NCBI GenBank assembly: GCA_934728585.1
Contig: CAKVDZ010000012.1
Span: 1-46,171 of the forward strand
Length of the DNA: 46,171 bases
Source: an uncultured Candidatus Melainabacteria bacterium
GTDB taxonomy: Bacteria > Cyanobacteriota > Vampirovibrionia > Gastranaerophilales > Gastranaerophilaceae
Reading direction: 5' to 3'
Shown here piece by piece: positions 1 to 8,294 of this stretch (positions are counted from its first letter, which is position 1; every line of letters starts with the position of its first letter). Below the pieces are notes generated by a model. That model saw only the letters and a list, made by a program, of their open reading frames with translations. It ran no database searches and was not told the DNA's origin. Both the position numbers and the translations under genes were made by a program.

Positions 1-59
1 GCTTCCTCTCGCTTTCCACTTCGTGGAGCCTCTCGAGTTGCCTTGCATCACATCGGCAT
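1..59. repeat. 59-bp direct repeat, copy 1
   Basis: Identical over 59 bases to 121-179, with start-to-start distance 120. It is much richer in GC than the surrounding AT-rich DNA and contains a small palindrome, CCAC-TTC-GTGG. All three plus-strand frames of the 120-bp unit meet stops, so it does not look like a coding repeat. The window edge cuts it, so more copies may lie to the left. Confidence 0.85.
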
Positions 60-120
60 GTGTTGTTTTTTACTATTCAATTGTTTTTGCTAATGTGATG
101 GAATTGGTCTAATCTGACTG

Positions 121-179
121 GCTTCCTCTCGCTTTCCACTTCGTGGAGCCTCTCGAGTTGCCTTGCATCACATCGGCAT
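121..179. repeat. 59-bp direct repeat, copy 2
   Basis: Second exact copy of bases 1-59. The 61-base spacer is AT-rich. An 8-base inverted pair, CATCACAT at 46-53 and ATGTGATG at 93-100, links the first copy to the spacer. The rest of the gap to 348 is AT-rich and appears to hold only the promoter of the next gene (TATAAT at 268-273). Confidence 0.85.
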
Positions 180-348
180 CAATATCCCAAACTTACAAAT
201 TTAAGATATTTCGTAAGATTATAATAACAAAAAAAAATTAAATTTCAAACCTTATTTTTTTATTTTTTATAATAACCCCGTATCACAGCCAATAATCGCT
301 TTTTTTAGACTTAAAAAAATTTTAAATTATTGTTGAGGGAAATTTATC

Positions 349-1125
349 ATGAAAAAAATCTGTATTTTAGTTTTTACTATTTGTTTTTTTAATCTATCAG
401 CAAACTCTGCGATATTTCAGGGTAACGTTTCTAAAGAGGGTGAATACGGCACTCACAGGATTATTGATGTCGAAACCAACATGCCTGTAAGTGGTGCAAC
501 TGTAACACTTCCACAAAAAAATTACAAAACACAAACCAACTCAAACGGAGCTTTCGACCTAAATGCAGATATTAACGGTTCTACAATTTTATCTGTCGAA
601 AAAGAGGGCTATAAGCCATTTTCTTTAACTGTTGATGAGAGAATTGCCTCGCGTCCAATCACAGTCGGTATTGAAAAAACAAACCCTCTTGATATCATCA
701 TTGACAAAGACTGGTTACATTTAGGTGACAACAACTACTCTGATTTTTCTGCCAACGCTGGCGAATTTAAAGCAAAATCTGTTGGACCATTTTATACAAA
801 AACTTTCAAAATAAATTACGTAGGTGACCAAACTTATTTAGTAATCGGTTCAATTATAGGTATTGATACAAAAATGGCTCAAACTATGGGGCAAAACAAA
901 ATTTCACTTGCTTACGCAAGCCCACCAGAAGTATTTTTTAACGGACAAAAAATTGCTGAAATACAATTAAATGGCGACGGACAAAGGATTAAACTACCAA
1001 AAAGTCTTATTAAACCCAGACAAAACAACGAAATTACAATTAAAACAGGTCGAAATATGATGCAAACTGCTTACATCGATTACGACGATATCGAATTTAT
1101 GAACCTATCCATCGAGAATCGTTAA
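349..1125 (+). CDS. Secreted protein with carboxypeptidase-regulatory-like domain
   Basis: A 258-residue protein with a Sec signal peptide: basic MKK, a hydrophobic core to about residue 18, then small residues at a likely cleavage site near SANSA. Residues about 35-100 match a carboxypeptidase regulatory-like beta-sandwich (a VETNMPVSGATV-type strand, then NSNGAFDL and a VEKEGYKP turn), typical of exported surface proteins. The remaining C-terminal half is beta-rich and I do not recognise it. A TATAAT lies at 268-273 and a GAGGG Shine-Dalgarno sits about 10 bases before the ATG. The stop overlaps by 4 bases the end of the convergent gene at 1122. It probably acts in the periplasm or at the surface; the substrate is unknown. 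Confidence 0.75.
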   Translation: MKKICILVFTICFFNLSANSAIFQGNVSKEGEYGTHRIIDVETNMPVSGATVTLPQKNYKTQTNSNGAFDLNADINGSTILSVEKEGYKPFSLTVDERIASRPITVGIEKTNPLDIIIDKDWLHLGDNNYSDFSANAGEFKAKSVGPFYTKTFKINYVGDQTYLVIGSIIGIDTKMAQTMGQNKISLAYASPPEVFFNGQKIAEIQLNGDGQRIKLPKSLIKPRQNNEITIKTGRNMMQTAYIDYDDIEFMNLSIENR

Positions 1126-1415
1126 ATAGCCTGTAATGCGTCTATCAAATCCAATGCAATTTCTTTTTGCAAATCCATCGGTGCTGATTTAAAATATTCA
1201 AATGCCTCTTGAATACGTTTATCTTTATCATACCAACGTCTTAAAATATATGTAAACGCTTCGTTTAAAACATTTTCTTTATTTTTTATGCCATAATTTT
1301 TTGATTTTGTAATGATATATTCAGCACATTGAAGTTGAGTTTGCTCATTTGCACTTTTCATCAAGCTCACTGCTAAACTTATTGTCGGGTCTAAATCATA
1401 CCATCGTTTTTGCAT
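1122..1415 (-). CDS. Small protein with two-fold internal repeat, function unknown
   Basis: A 97-residue, predicted helical and soluble protein. It is built from two similar units, residues about 3-38 and 59-94. Each starts with (K/R)RWYDxD, followed by I-x-x-A, then KSA, then Q and an A-x-x-(I/L)-I pattern. This points to an internal duplication. I recognise no family. It ends inside the stop of the convergent upstream gene and has no terminator of its own. Confidence 0.6.
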   Translation of the reverse strand: MQKRWYDLDPTISLAVSLMKSANEQTQLQCAEYIITKSKNYGIKNKENVLNEAFTYILRRWYDKDKRIQEAFEYFKSAPMDLQKEIALDLIDALQAI

Positions 1416-1450
1416 AAAAAATCCTTAAACAAAGTTTTATTGTTCCCATT

Positions 1451-1726
1451 CTACGTCAAAAGGGTTTTAATTTCTACCATCTTATCAGATGAAATATTTT
1501 TAAAAAGCAAGGTTTTTTCTTTTGAAGTTTCACCCTTAACTATTTCAATGTTTGTTTTTGCAACTTTTAACTTCTTTGATAGAAATTCAACCAAAGCTTT
1601 ATTTGCTTTATTTTCAATAGGTTGAGCGGTCACTTTTACTTTAATTTCGCCATCTTTGTTAATAATTTCATTTTTGCTCGCATTAGGCGAAATTTTTAGT
1701 TTAATTATTAACGAATTTTCACTCAT
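1451..1726 (-). CDS. DUF167 (UPF0235/YggU) family protein
   Basis: A 91-residue protein matching the DUF167 fold throughout: the KISPNASKNEI start strand, the VKVTAQPIENKANKALVE signature (usually APPVDGKAN), and a final helix after the KG-E-TSKEKTL segment. Length is normal for the family. The molecular function is not settled in any organism I know of. It is divergent from the rel gene, whose promoter lies in the 51-bp gap. Confidence 0.85.
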   Translation of the reverse strand: MSENSLIIKLKISPNASKNEIINKDGEIKVKVTAQPIENKANKALVEFLSKKLKVAKTNIEIVKGETSKEKTLLFKNISSDKMVEIKTLLT

Positions 1727-1739
1727 AAAAATTAACCTC

Positions 1740-1768
1740 TTGTAAAAAAGTTAGAATACTAGTAAAAT
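1740..1768 (+). promoter_or_regulatory. Promoter of rel, possibly leaderless
   Basis: TTGTAA at 1740-1745, a 17-base spacer, then TAAAAT at 1763-1768. Only 9 bases separate the -10 from the rel ATG, and no Shine-Dalgarno is present, so the transcript would begin at or within a few bases of the start codon. Confidence 0.5.
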
Positions 1769-1777
1769 AATTATACC

Positions 1778-3994
1778 ATGAGCGATATTGATACATTAAG
1801 TCTATTTGACGACATAAAACAAATGATTACAGAGCGTCCGCAAGAAGACCAAGACGCTATAAAAAAAGCATTTCTATTTGCAAGAGAAAAGCATGAGGGA
1901 CAATTTAGGGTTTCTGAAGAACCTTATATTATTCACCCTGTAGAAGTTGCAAAAATTTTAATTAACCTTAAGGCTGATACTCACACTGTTATCGCAGCTT
2001 TTTTACATGACATTTTGGAAGACACTGACACACCTCCTGAAGTTATTCAGCAAGAATTTGGTGATGAGGTTTTGACAATCGTTCAAGGGGTTACAAAACT
2101 TGGTAAATACCACTTCAACTCAAAGGAAGAACGCCAAGCAGAAAACTTCCGTAAAATGTTTATTGCTATGGCAAGTGATATCAGAATTATTTTCTTAAAA
2201 CTTGCCGACAGATTGCATAATATGCGTACGCTAAACTTTATGCGACCAGAAAAACAAAAACGTATTGCACAAGAAACACTTGATATTTTTGCACCACTTG
2301 CAAACCGTTTAGGGATTGGTAAGATTAAGGCAGAGCTTGAAGATTTATCATTAAGATACTTGCATCCAGATCAATATTATGAAATTGTTCAATTAGTTGC
2401 TCAAACAAAAGCTGAAAGAGAAGCTACAGTAAAAGTTTTAATGGATAAAATTGCGACTGATGTTAAAGCAAATGGAATAAATGCTCAAATTACTGGTCGT
2501 GCTAAGCATTATTACAGTATTTACAGCAAAATGAAACGTTTAAACATTTCATTCCACGACCTATACGACATTACCGCAGTACGTGTAATTGTTGACACAG
2601 AGCGTGAATGCTATGAAGTTTTAGGGCTAATCCACTCACAATTTAAACCTATTCCAGGACGTTTCAAGGATTACATCGCTATGCCAAAAGGCAACTTGTA
2701 TCAATCCTTGCACACTTCCGTAATCGGTCCAAAAATGCGACCTTTGGAAGTTCAAATTAGAACTCATAAAATGCACGAAGTTGCTGAATACGGGGTTGCA
2801 GCACACTGGAGATACAAGGAAAAAGGTTCTCAAAAGGCTGATAATGCAGCCGATATGCAATTCTCTTGGATGAGAAAAATGGTTGAATACAACCAAGATA
2901 TGACAACTGCAGAAGATTATGTAAATTCAGTAAAATTAGATATTTTCTCAGACCAAGTTTTTGCGTTCACACCAAACGGTGATGTATTTGACTTGCCTAA
3001 AAAAGCGACTCCTGTTGACTTTGCATATCGTATTCACTCTGATGTAGGTCATAGAACAGTTGGTGCGTTAGTTAACGGTCGTATAGTTCCGCTTGATACA
3101 AAGTTAAAAAATGGTGATATTGTCGAAATTTTAACATCAAAACAGCCTGCACCACGCCTTGACTGGTTAAACTTTGTAGTTACAAAGCAAGCTGGACAAA
3201 AGATTAGACAATGGTTTAAGAAAAACAAACGTGAAGACCACGTTGAACTTGGTAAAAATAACCTTGAACACGAACTTACAAAGGCAGTTTTTGACGAATA
3301 TGTTAAAAATGGTGAGTTTGAAACAGTTGCAAAACACATGAATTATCAATCTACAGAGGATTTGTTTGCAGCTTTAGGTTATGGTGAAACTACCGTAAAC
3401 AAAATTATCAACAAGCTTAAAAAACCAGTTGATGACGCTGTTAGAGCGCCAGAAAAATCATTCCCTAACCCTAAGAAAAAATCTTCTGCAAAAGATGTTT
3501 TAGGATTAGATGGTTTGTTATATTCATTTGCAAGATGTTGTTCTCCAATTCCAGGAGAGCCAATTGTAGGCGTAGTTACACGTTCTAAAGGTGTTTCAAT
3601 TCACAGGTTAGACTGTAAAACACTTGAAGATGTTGAACCTGAAAGATTAATTGATATTCAATGGGCAAATAACCCTTCTGGTAAAAGTTATAGCACTACT
3701 ATTAGGGTTGAAACTCAAGACAAGCAAGGTATGTTAAAAGATATTATTGGCGCTGTTTCTGATAATAATACAAACATCAATTATGCAAATGTAAAATCAA
3801 AACAAAATAATATCGGTATTGTAGAACTTGGTATTGAGCTTGATAACATTAACACTTTGAGAAAAGTTATTACAAGTTTGCAATCCTTACCTGACGTAAT
3901 CAGCGTAAAACGTATTCAAACTTCGTTCTCGCAAGCACCACAACAGTTTTCGAAAAAGAACGCTCCAAAAAATAAAAAGCCTAGAAAGAAATAA
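1778..3994 (+). CDS. rel: Bifunctional (p)ppGpp synthetase/hydrolase, RelA/SpoT family
   Basis: A 738-residue long RSH enzyme that makes and degrades (p)ppGpp, the stringent-response alarmone. The N-terminal HD hydrolase is intact: H53, H77-D78, E81-D82 and D144 within LADRLHNMRT. The synthetase domain (about 220-350) carries RFKD in GRFKDYIAMPKGN, the RXKD form found in bifunctional enzymes rather than the EXDD of RelA. A TGS domain follows at about 393-455, then a CCSPIPG zinc-finger-like region and a C-terminal ACT domain from about 640. Length is typical. The next gene starts 3 bases after the stop, so the two are probably co-translated. It is the only RSH gene in the window. Confidence 0.95.
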   Translation: MSDIDTLSLFDDIKQMITERPQEDQDAIKKAFLFAREKHEGQFRVSEEPYIIHPVEVAKILINLKADTHTVIAAFLHDILEDTDTPPEVIQQEFGDEVLTIVQGVTKLGKYHFNSKEERQAENFRKMFIAMASDIRIIFLKLADRLHNMRTLNFMRPEKQKRIAQETLDIFAPLANRLGIGKIKAELEDLSLRYLHPDQYYEIVQLVAQTKAEREATVKVLMDKIATDVKANGINAQITGRAKHYYSIYSKMKRLNISFHDLYDITAVRVIVDTERECYEVLGLIHSQFKPIPGRFKDYIAMPKGNLYQSLHTSVIGPKMRPLEVQIRTHKMHEVAEYGVAAHWRYKEKGSQKADNAADMQFSWMRKMVEYNQDMTTAEDYVNSVKLDIFSDQVFAFTPNGDVFDLPKKATPVDFAYRIHSDVGHRTVGALVNGRIVPLDTKLKNGDIVEILTSKQPAPRLDWLNFVVTKQAGQKIRQWFKKNKREDHVELGKNNLEHELTKAVFDEYVKNGEFETVAKHMNYQSTEDLFAALGYGETTVNKIINKLKKPVDDAVRAPEKSFPNPKKKSSAKDVLGLDGLLYSFARCCSPIPGEPIVGVVTRSKGVSIHRLDCKTLEDVEPERLIDIQWANNPSGKSYSTTIRVETQDKQGMLKDIIGAVSDNNTNINYANVKSKQNNIGIVELGIELDNINTLRKVITSLQSLPDVISVKRIQTSFSQAPQQFSKKNAPKNKKPRKK

Positions 3995-3997
3995 TTT

Positions 3998-4996
3998 ATG
4001 GCTGATACTGAAAATATTGAACAAACTCAAGAAATTATTTATAACGAAAAATGTGATGAATTAATTGAAGATGCTCTTAATTCAACAGGAGAAGAAAGCC
4101 TTAATAAGTTTTTTGATATTGTTAATCTTTATCCAGAATGTGATTATGCCTATATTATGATAGGTTGTAATTACAGAGAAAATCTTAAATATAAAAAGGC
4201 GATTTCGTATTTTGAAAAAGCACTTGAAGTAAATGATATTTATACGGGTTTGGCTTATGCCGAATTAGGCTTTTGTTATGAAATGTTGGGTAAATTAAAA
4301 AAGACAGAAGATTATTATAAAAAATCTATTGAGATTAATCCTGAAAATCCAATTGCAAAATATTATTGGGCTGATTTTTTAACACATAAAGAACGAGATT
4401 ATGAACAAGCAGAACCAATTGTAAAAAGTTTAGTTACTCAATATCACAAGACAGTAGATTATCATAGGCTTTACGCAGATATCCTATGCGGTTTAGAAAA
4501 AATTCAAGAAGCAAATGAAGAATACCAAACGGCACTTAAACTTGACAGTGAAGATGAAACAACACTAAACAATTACGGAACTTTTTTGTTACAAAATGGT
4601 GAACCTGAAAGTGCTAAAAAATATTTTATTAAAGCCATAGAATTAAATCCTGACTTTAATTTATATAAAGAAAATCTTTATCAAGCAACAAAAATGTCAA
4701 CAAAGTATTACAAGTTAAAAACAAAATACAAAAATAAATTTTTAAAACCTATTGTGGATAAAATTGTAAAACCACATGTGGACAAAATGGTTATACTAAC
4801 ATTTATTTTAGCTCTTTGGTTTCCTTTTGTAAAAAACACATTAAAATATACTGCAAGATATGCTGAAAGTTCAGGAAATATGTTGCTTTATAAATCAGCG
4901 ATAATCGCTATGTGGATTATATTGTTAATCCTATTTACTTTGGCAATATGTGATTTTATAACTTTTGTTTTGATAAAGTTTAAAATTATAAAATAA
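3998..4996 (+). CDS. TPR protein with C-terminal membrane anchor
   Basis: A 332-residue protein. An acidic N-terminus is followed by about five tetratricopeptide repeats (residues about 40-230), recognisable by A-x-x-Y-x-x-A-L-x-L/I-(D/N)-P patterns such as YYKKSIEINPENP and YFIKAIELNPDF. Two hydrophobic segments follow near 263-280 and 305-330, so it is probably anchored with its repeats in the cytoplasm. It begins 3 bases after rel and likely depends on it for translation. It ends directly against the convergent radical SAM gene, with no terminator between. It is probably a scaffold; the partner is unknown. Confidence 0.8.
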   Translation: MADTENIEQTQEIIYNEKCDELIEDALNSTGEESLNKFFDIVNLYPECDYAYIMIGCNYRENLKYKKAISYFEKALEVNDIYTGLAYAELGFCYEMLGKLKKTEDYYKKSIEINPENPIAKYYWADFLTHKERDYEQAEPIVKSLVTQYHKTVDYHRLYADILCGLEKIQEANEEYQTALKLDSEDETTLNNYGTFLLQNGEPESAKKYFIKAIELNPDFNLYKENLYQATKMSTKYYKLKTKYKNKFLKPIVDKIVKPHVDKMVILTFILALWFPFVKNTLKYTARYAESSGNMLLYKSAIIAMWIILLILFTLAICDFITFVLIKFKIIK

Positions 4997-6391
4997 TTAT
5001 TTATTCAAAAGAATTTTCATGCCAGCTAGGAAATAACTTTTAATTTCGTACGGAGAACGAATTTTTAAAAGCATTTTCAAAATGTACATAGGTCTTAAAT
5101 AGAAAGCTTTCACAGCTTTTTTGTGATATTCCATAATTTGTTCTTTTGATAGCGAATATGTACTTACACAAGGTGCATAATAAGCATTGTCAAAGCTTTC
5201 GATTTCTTCATGCAATTCATTTTTTATAAAATTATAAAAGCGAGTTCCAGGAAGTGGAGTAGCTGTGTAAAAACTTACAAAATCACTATCTAATTCAATC
5301 GCAAAATCAATAGTTTCTGCAATTGTAGCCTCATCGTCCCAAGGTAAACCAAGTACGAAATAGTTATAAATCTTGATTTTAGCTTTTTTAAACGCATCAA
5401 CAGTATCTCGAATTTCATCAAGCGTAATATTTTTGCCAATTTTATCAAGAATAAATTGTGAACCACTTTCGACGCCAAGGCTAACAAGCCTACAACCAGC
5501 TTTGTGCATAAGTTTTGCCATTTTTAAATCAGCAGTATCAGCTCTTGTGTTTGCAGACCATGTGAATTTTAACCCACTTTTAATAATTTTTTCACATAAA
5601 TTAACTGTCCATTCTCGGTCTTGGTTAAAAATATCAGACCAAAAAATAAAATTACGTATATTATATTTATTCATACATTCACGAATTTCTGCAATAATAT
5701 TTTCAGGCGAACGCATACGAACTTTTCTGCCAGATGTCGGAGTTGCCAAACAGAAAAAACAATGATGCGGACACCCTCTTGAAACTTTGATAACCGCTTG
5801 AACTTTGTTATTGTCTGGACGTCTATAAATTGAATTGTCAATCAAATGACGCGCTGGGAAGGGAAGTGTGTCTAAATTTTCAATAAATGGGCGTACGCCA
5901 GAAAACTTCGCGACAAATCCTTCTTTATACCATAAACCTAAAATATCTTTTGGCTTTTTTTCGCCTTCTAATAATTCTTTCAAAGTTTCTTCTGCTTCAC
6001 CTGAAATAATGTAATTGATTTCTTTGTTTTTGAGCATTATTTCTGAATTATAAGTTAAAAATACAGCACCCTTTGCAATATTAATAACTTTTGGTAAAAT
6101 CTTTTTTGCGATTTTAAAACAATTTATATCGTTTTCTAAAGTTGGAGTTGCAATATTTGCAAGTAAATAATCTGGTTGAATATCATTCAAATCCTGTTCA
6201 AAATCCCCACCTAAGCTATAATCTCTAACATAAGCCTCTAAACCAGCCTGTTCTGCGATTGACGCAAGATACAATAAATCCGTCGGAGGTAGAGGTGGAA
6301 TTACAAGCAAGTCCTTTGTCGGCTGTTGACAACGGTCTTCTCTGTTTAAAACAGGTGATGGAGGATAAATTAGTAAAATCTTTTTTGCCAT
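4997..6391 (-). CDS. Radical SAM protein with N-terminal B12-binding-type domain
   Basis: A 464-residue protein with class B-type architecture (BchE/HpnP-like). Residues about 1-150 form a Rossmann-type cobalamin-binding-like domain, although the DxHxxG base-off motif is absent. The radical SAM core follows, with the 4Fe-4S motif C-PHH-C-FF-C near residues 205-212 and the GVESGS and NYFVLGLP strands. The C-terminus matches the tail usual in this group. It is likely a methyltransferase or similar radical enzyme; the substrate cannot be read. The start has TAGAAT at 6398-6403, only 6 bases upstream, and no Shine-Dalgarno. Confidence 0.85.
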   Translation of the reverse strand: MAKKILLIYPPSPVLNREDRCQQPTKDLLVIPPLPPTDLLYLASIAEQAGLEAYVRDYSLGGDFEQDLNDIQPDYLLANIATPTLENDINCFKIAKKILPKVINIAKGAVFLTYNSEIMLKNKEINYIISGEAEETLKELLEGEKKPKDILGLWYKEGFVAKFSGVRPFIENLDTLPFPARHLIDNSIYRRPDNNKVQAVIKVSRGCPHHCFFCLATPTSGRKVRMRSPENIIAEIRECMNKYNIRNFIFWSDIFNQDREWTVNLCEKIIKSGLKFTWSANTRADTADLKMAKLMHKAGCRLVSLGVESGSQFILDKIGKNITLDEIRDTVDAFKKAKIKIYNYFVLGLPWDDEATIAETIDFAIELDSDFVSFYTATPLPGTRFYNFIKNELHEEIESFDNAYYAPCVSTYSLSKEQIMEYHKKAVKAFYLRPMYILKMLLKIRSPYEIKSYFLAGMKILLNK

Positions 6392-6415
6392 ACGTTTATT
6401 CTAACCTAAACAAAA

Positions 6416-7204
6416 TTATGATAAAAGATTAAAATATTTTAGCGCGTCAAAAATTCCGTCTTCGTCAACATGAGTTGTGACGTAATCTGCATTTTCTTTC
6501 ACATCATCACCAGCGTTACCCATAGCAACACCAATATTTGCAAGCTTAAGCATATCAATATCGTTGCCACCATCACCAAAAGCCATTGTTTCTTCTGGTT
6601 TTATGCCGTAATATTCACAAATTTTTTTTATGCCGACTGATTTTCCACCATTTTTAGGAATTACGTCTACAAACAAATCACACCAACGAAAATTATCGCA
6701 GTTTTCAACATGTTTCATTAATTCAATTTCTTCTTCTTTCGAAATATATGGACAAAGTTGGAAAACATCTTTGTCAAAGCAGTATTCTTCAGGTTTTGCG
6801 TTTAATTTTTCTTCATAACCTACGAGTTCAAACAAATCATAAACTCTATCATTATATTTAGTTACAAAGACTTCGTTTTCGGTAATAACATGACACGCTA
6901 AATCGCGGTCTTTAAGATAGTTTAGAATTGTTTTTACACTGTCTTTATCAATAAATCTTTGATGGATAACATTGTTTTTGTCATCATAACAAAATTGACC
7001 ATTTGTTGAAACATAACCGTCAAAAGGAAATTCCACAAGTTCTTGAACTTTTTCAATATCAATTTTCGGGCGACCTGTTGCAACAAAAAGTTTAACACCC
7101 TTTTCTTTAAGCGCCAAAAGTGCACGCTTTGTGCTTTCAGGCATTTTATGAGTTGTAAAACTTATTAATGTACCGTCAACGTCGAAAAATATTGCTTTTA
7201 TCAT
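6416..7204 (-). CDS. HAD superfamily hydrolase, Cof type (IIB)
   Basis: A 262-residue Cof-type phosphatase. Motif I is FFDVDGTL with nucleophile D8 and acid/base D10. Motif II lies in LFVATGRP. A conserved Lys occurs near NGGKSVGIKK, and motif IV is GDGGNDIDML near residue 212. The cap is of the C2 type. Such enzymes dephosphorylate sugar phosphates, flavin precursors or similar metabolites; the substrate is not predictable. Length is normal. It is 24 bases upstream of the radical SAM gene on the same strand, so the two may be co-transcribed. Confidence 0.9.
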   Translation of the reverse strand: MIKAIFFDVDGTLISFTTHKMPESTKRALLALKEKGVKLFVATGRPKIDIEKVQELVEFPFDGYVSTNGQFCYDDKNNVIHQRFIDKDSVKTILNYLKDRDLACHVITENEVFVTKYNDRVYDLFELVGYEEKLNAKPEEYCFDKDVFQLCPYISKEEEIELMKHVENCDNFRWCDLFVDVIPKNGGKSVGIKKICEYYGIKPEETMAFGDGGNDIDMLKLANIGVAMGNAGDDVKENADYVTTHVDEDGIFDALKYFNLLS

Positions 7205-7264
7205 AACTTCTAAATTTTAACATAAATGGAAATTATTAGTATAACTTTATTATACAATATAACC

Positions 7265-7579
7265 ATGTTAATAAAAAACGTAATAAAATGGCTTTTTTGC
7301 ATATCAATAACATTATTCATTCTTGATATTCTTTATATTGCATTTGTAGGCGCCAAAATATCAGCTAATATAGATTTGCAAATTTTAGCCTATACAGTTA
7401 TTTCAATATTCACAATAATACTAACTTGGACTTTGTCATTTATTAAAATAAAACCAAAATATAAACTATTAATGGGATTATTATTAGTTCTTTGGATTTT
7501 ATCAACAAATTGTTTGCCCTCTGTTAAAACACAGATAAATAATGATTTTTGCATTGATACAGGAAAATGTAAAAATTAA
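7265..7579 (+). CDS. Small membrane protein, function unknown
   Basis: About 104 residues from the ATG at 7265, with three hydrophobic segments (roughly residues 7-30, 37-60 and 67-85) and a short polar tail with two cysteines. An in-frame ATG at 7226 would add 13 residues. I prefer 7265 because a -10-like TATTAT lies at 7248-7253, between the two starts. No Shine-Dalgarno precedes either. I recognise no family. Confidence 0.5.
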   Translation: MLIKNVIKWLFCISITLFILDILYIAFVGAKISANIDLQILAYTVISIFTIILTWTLSFIKIKPKYKLLMGLLLVLWILSTNCLPSVKTQINNDFCIDTGKCKN

Positions 7580-7655
7580 GGGTTAAATTAAACAGTTAAA
7601 AATAAAACGTTTTGTCGTATTTGTTTAACATTAGTTAATTATAGCATATCCATGT

Positions 7656-7661
7656 TATAAT
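7656..7661 (+). promoter_or_regulatory. TATAAT -10 box
   Basis: A consensus TATAAT, followed 10 bases later by AAGGAG and then the ATG at 7681. No clear -35 was found. Unlike several other genes here, this one has a conventional leader. Confidence 0.5.
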
Positions 7662-7680
7662 TTTCAAAAAGGAGAATTTT

Positions 7681-8253
7681 ATGACAAAAGCGCTATTTGA
7701 CCCTGGGTTTTCAAAATGTTTAATTAGTTTTTATGCAAATATTGAATATATTTACGGTTCACTAAATTCAATTAAAAATTTCAACCAAAAGAAAACTCAA
7801 TTTTCAATGTCTTACAACAAAATTGCGGGATTATTAAACAAATATACAGGTTTTTATATGGGTTGTATGCTTTGGGGTACATACTTGAAATCACTTGGCG
7901 AAGAAAAAATTGAAAACAATCCGTTTCTTGGTCAAAAGTATGATAAAAATGTTTCTCTTGCAGAAGTAAACGATATTTTAGAGTTCGTTGAAAAATTCAA
8001 AAAAGATACTAAATACTACACGGGCAAAAATTTTGATTTTGGCGAAGTTAATACAAAAATTTTGAACAGCTATACAGAATTTGTCGAAAAAAATCAAGGA
8101 TTTATAGACACAGAAACAACAGATAAAATCGAATTAGTTGGGCATTTGGCTAATTTATCAAAAGAAGAAATTGACAAAATTGAAGAAAAAATTCAAGATG
8201 TAATTCATACAGGTAAATTAGAGGAATTACGCGAGTTTTGTGATAAGATATAG
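7681..8253 (+). CDS. Conserved helical protein, function unknown
   Basis: A 190-residue, predicted mostly alpha-helical, cytoplasmic protein. It has no signal peptide and no clear membrane segment. The N-terminal part is rich in aromatic residues (FYANIEYIYGSL) and the C-terminal part is acidic and lysine-rich (LSKEEIDKIEEKI). I recognise no domain. A strong AAGGAG Shine-Dalgarno fixes the start. It lies 41 bases upstream of the adenine deaminase gene and may be transcribed with it. Confidence 0.65.
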   Translation: MTKALFDPGFSKCLISFYANIEYIYGSLNSIKNFNQKKTQFSMSYNKIAGLLNKYTGFYMGCMLWGTYLKSLGEEKIENNPFLGQKYDKNVSLAEVNDILEFVEKFKKDTKYYTGKNFDFGEVNTKILNSYTEFVEKNQGFIDTETTDKIELVGHLANLSKEEIDKIEEKIQDVIHTGKLEELREFCDKI

Positions 8254-8294
8254 AAAATTAAAAAATATTATTTAGGATTTAAGAAAGGAATACA

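Noticed and set aside
1..179. CRISPR array
   Set aside because: The repeat is 59 bp, has only two copies, and no cas gene is present.
1410..1625. A 71-codon plus-strand frame opposite DUF167
   Set aside because: It lies antisense to a clearly recognised DUF167 gene and has no supporting start.
8254..8294. Purine riboswitch before adenine deaminase
   Set aside because: The gap is only 41 bases and shows no fitting structure.
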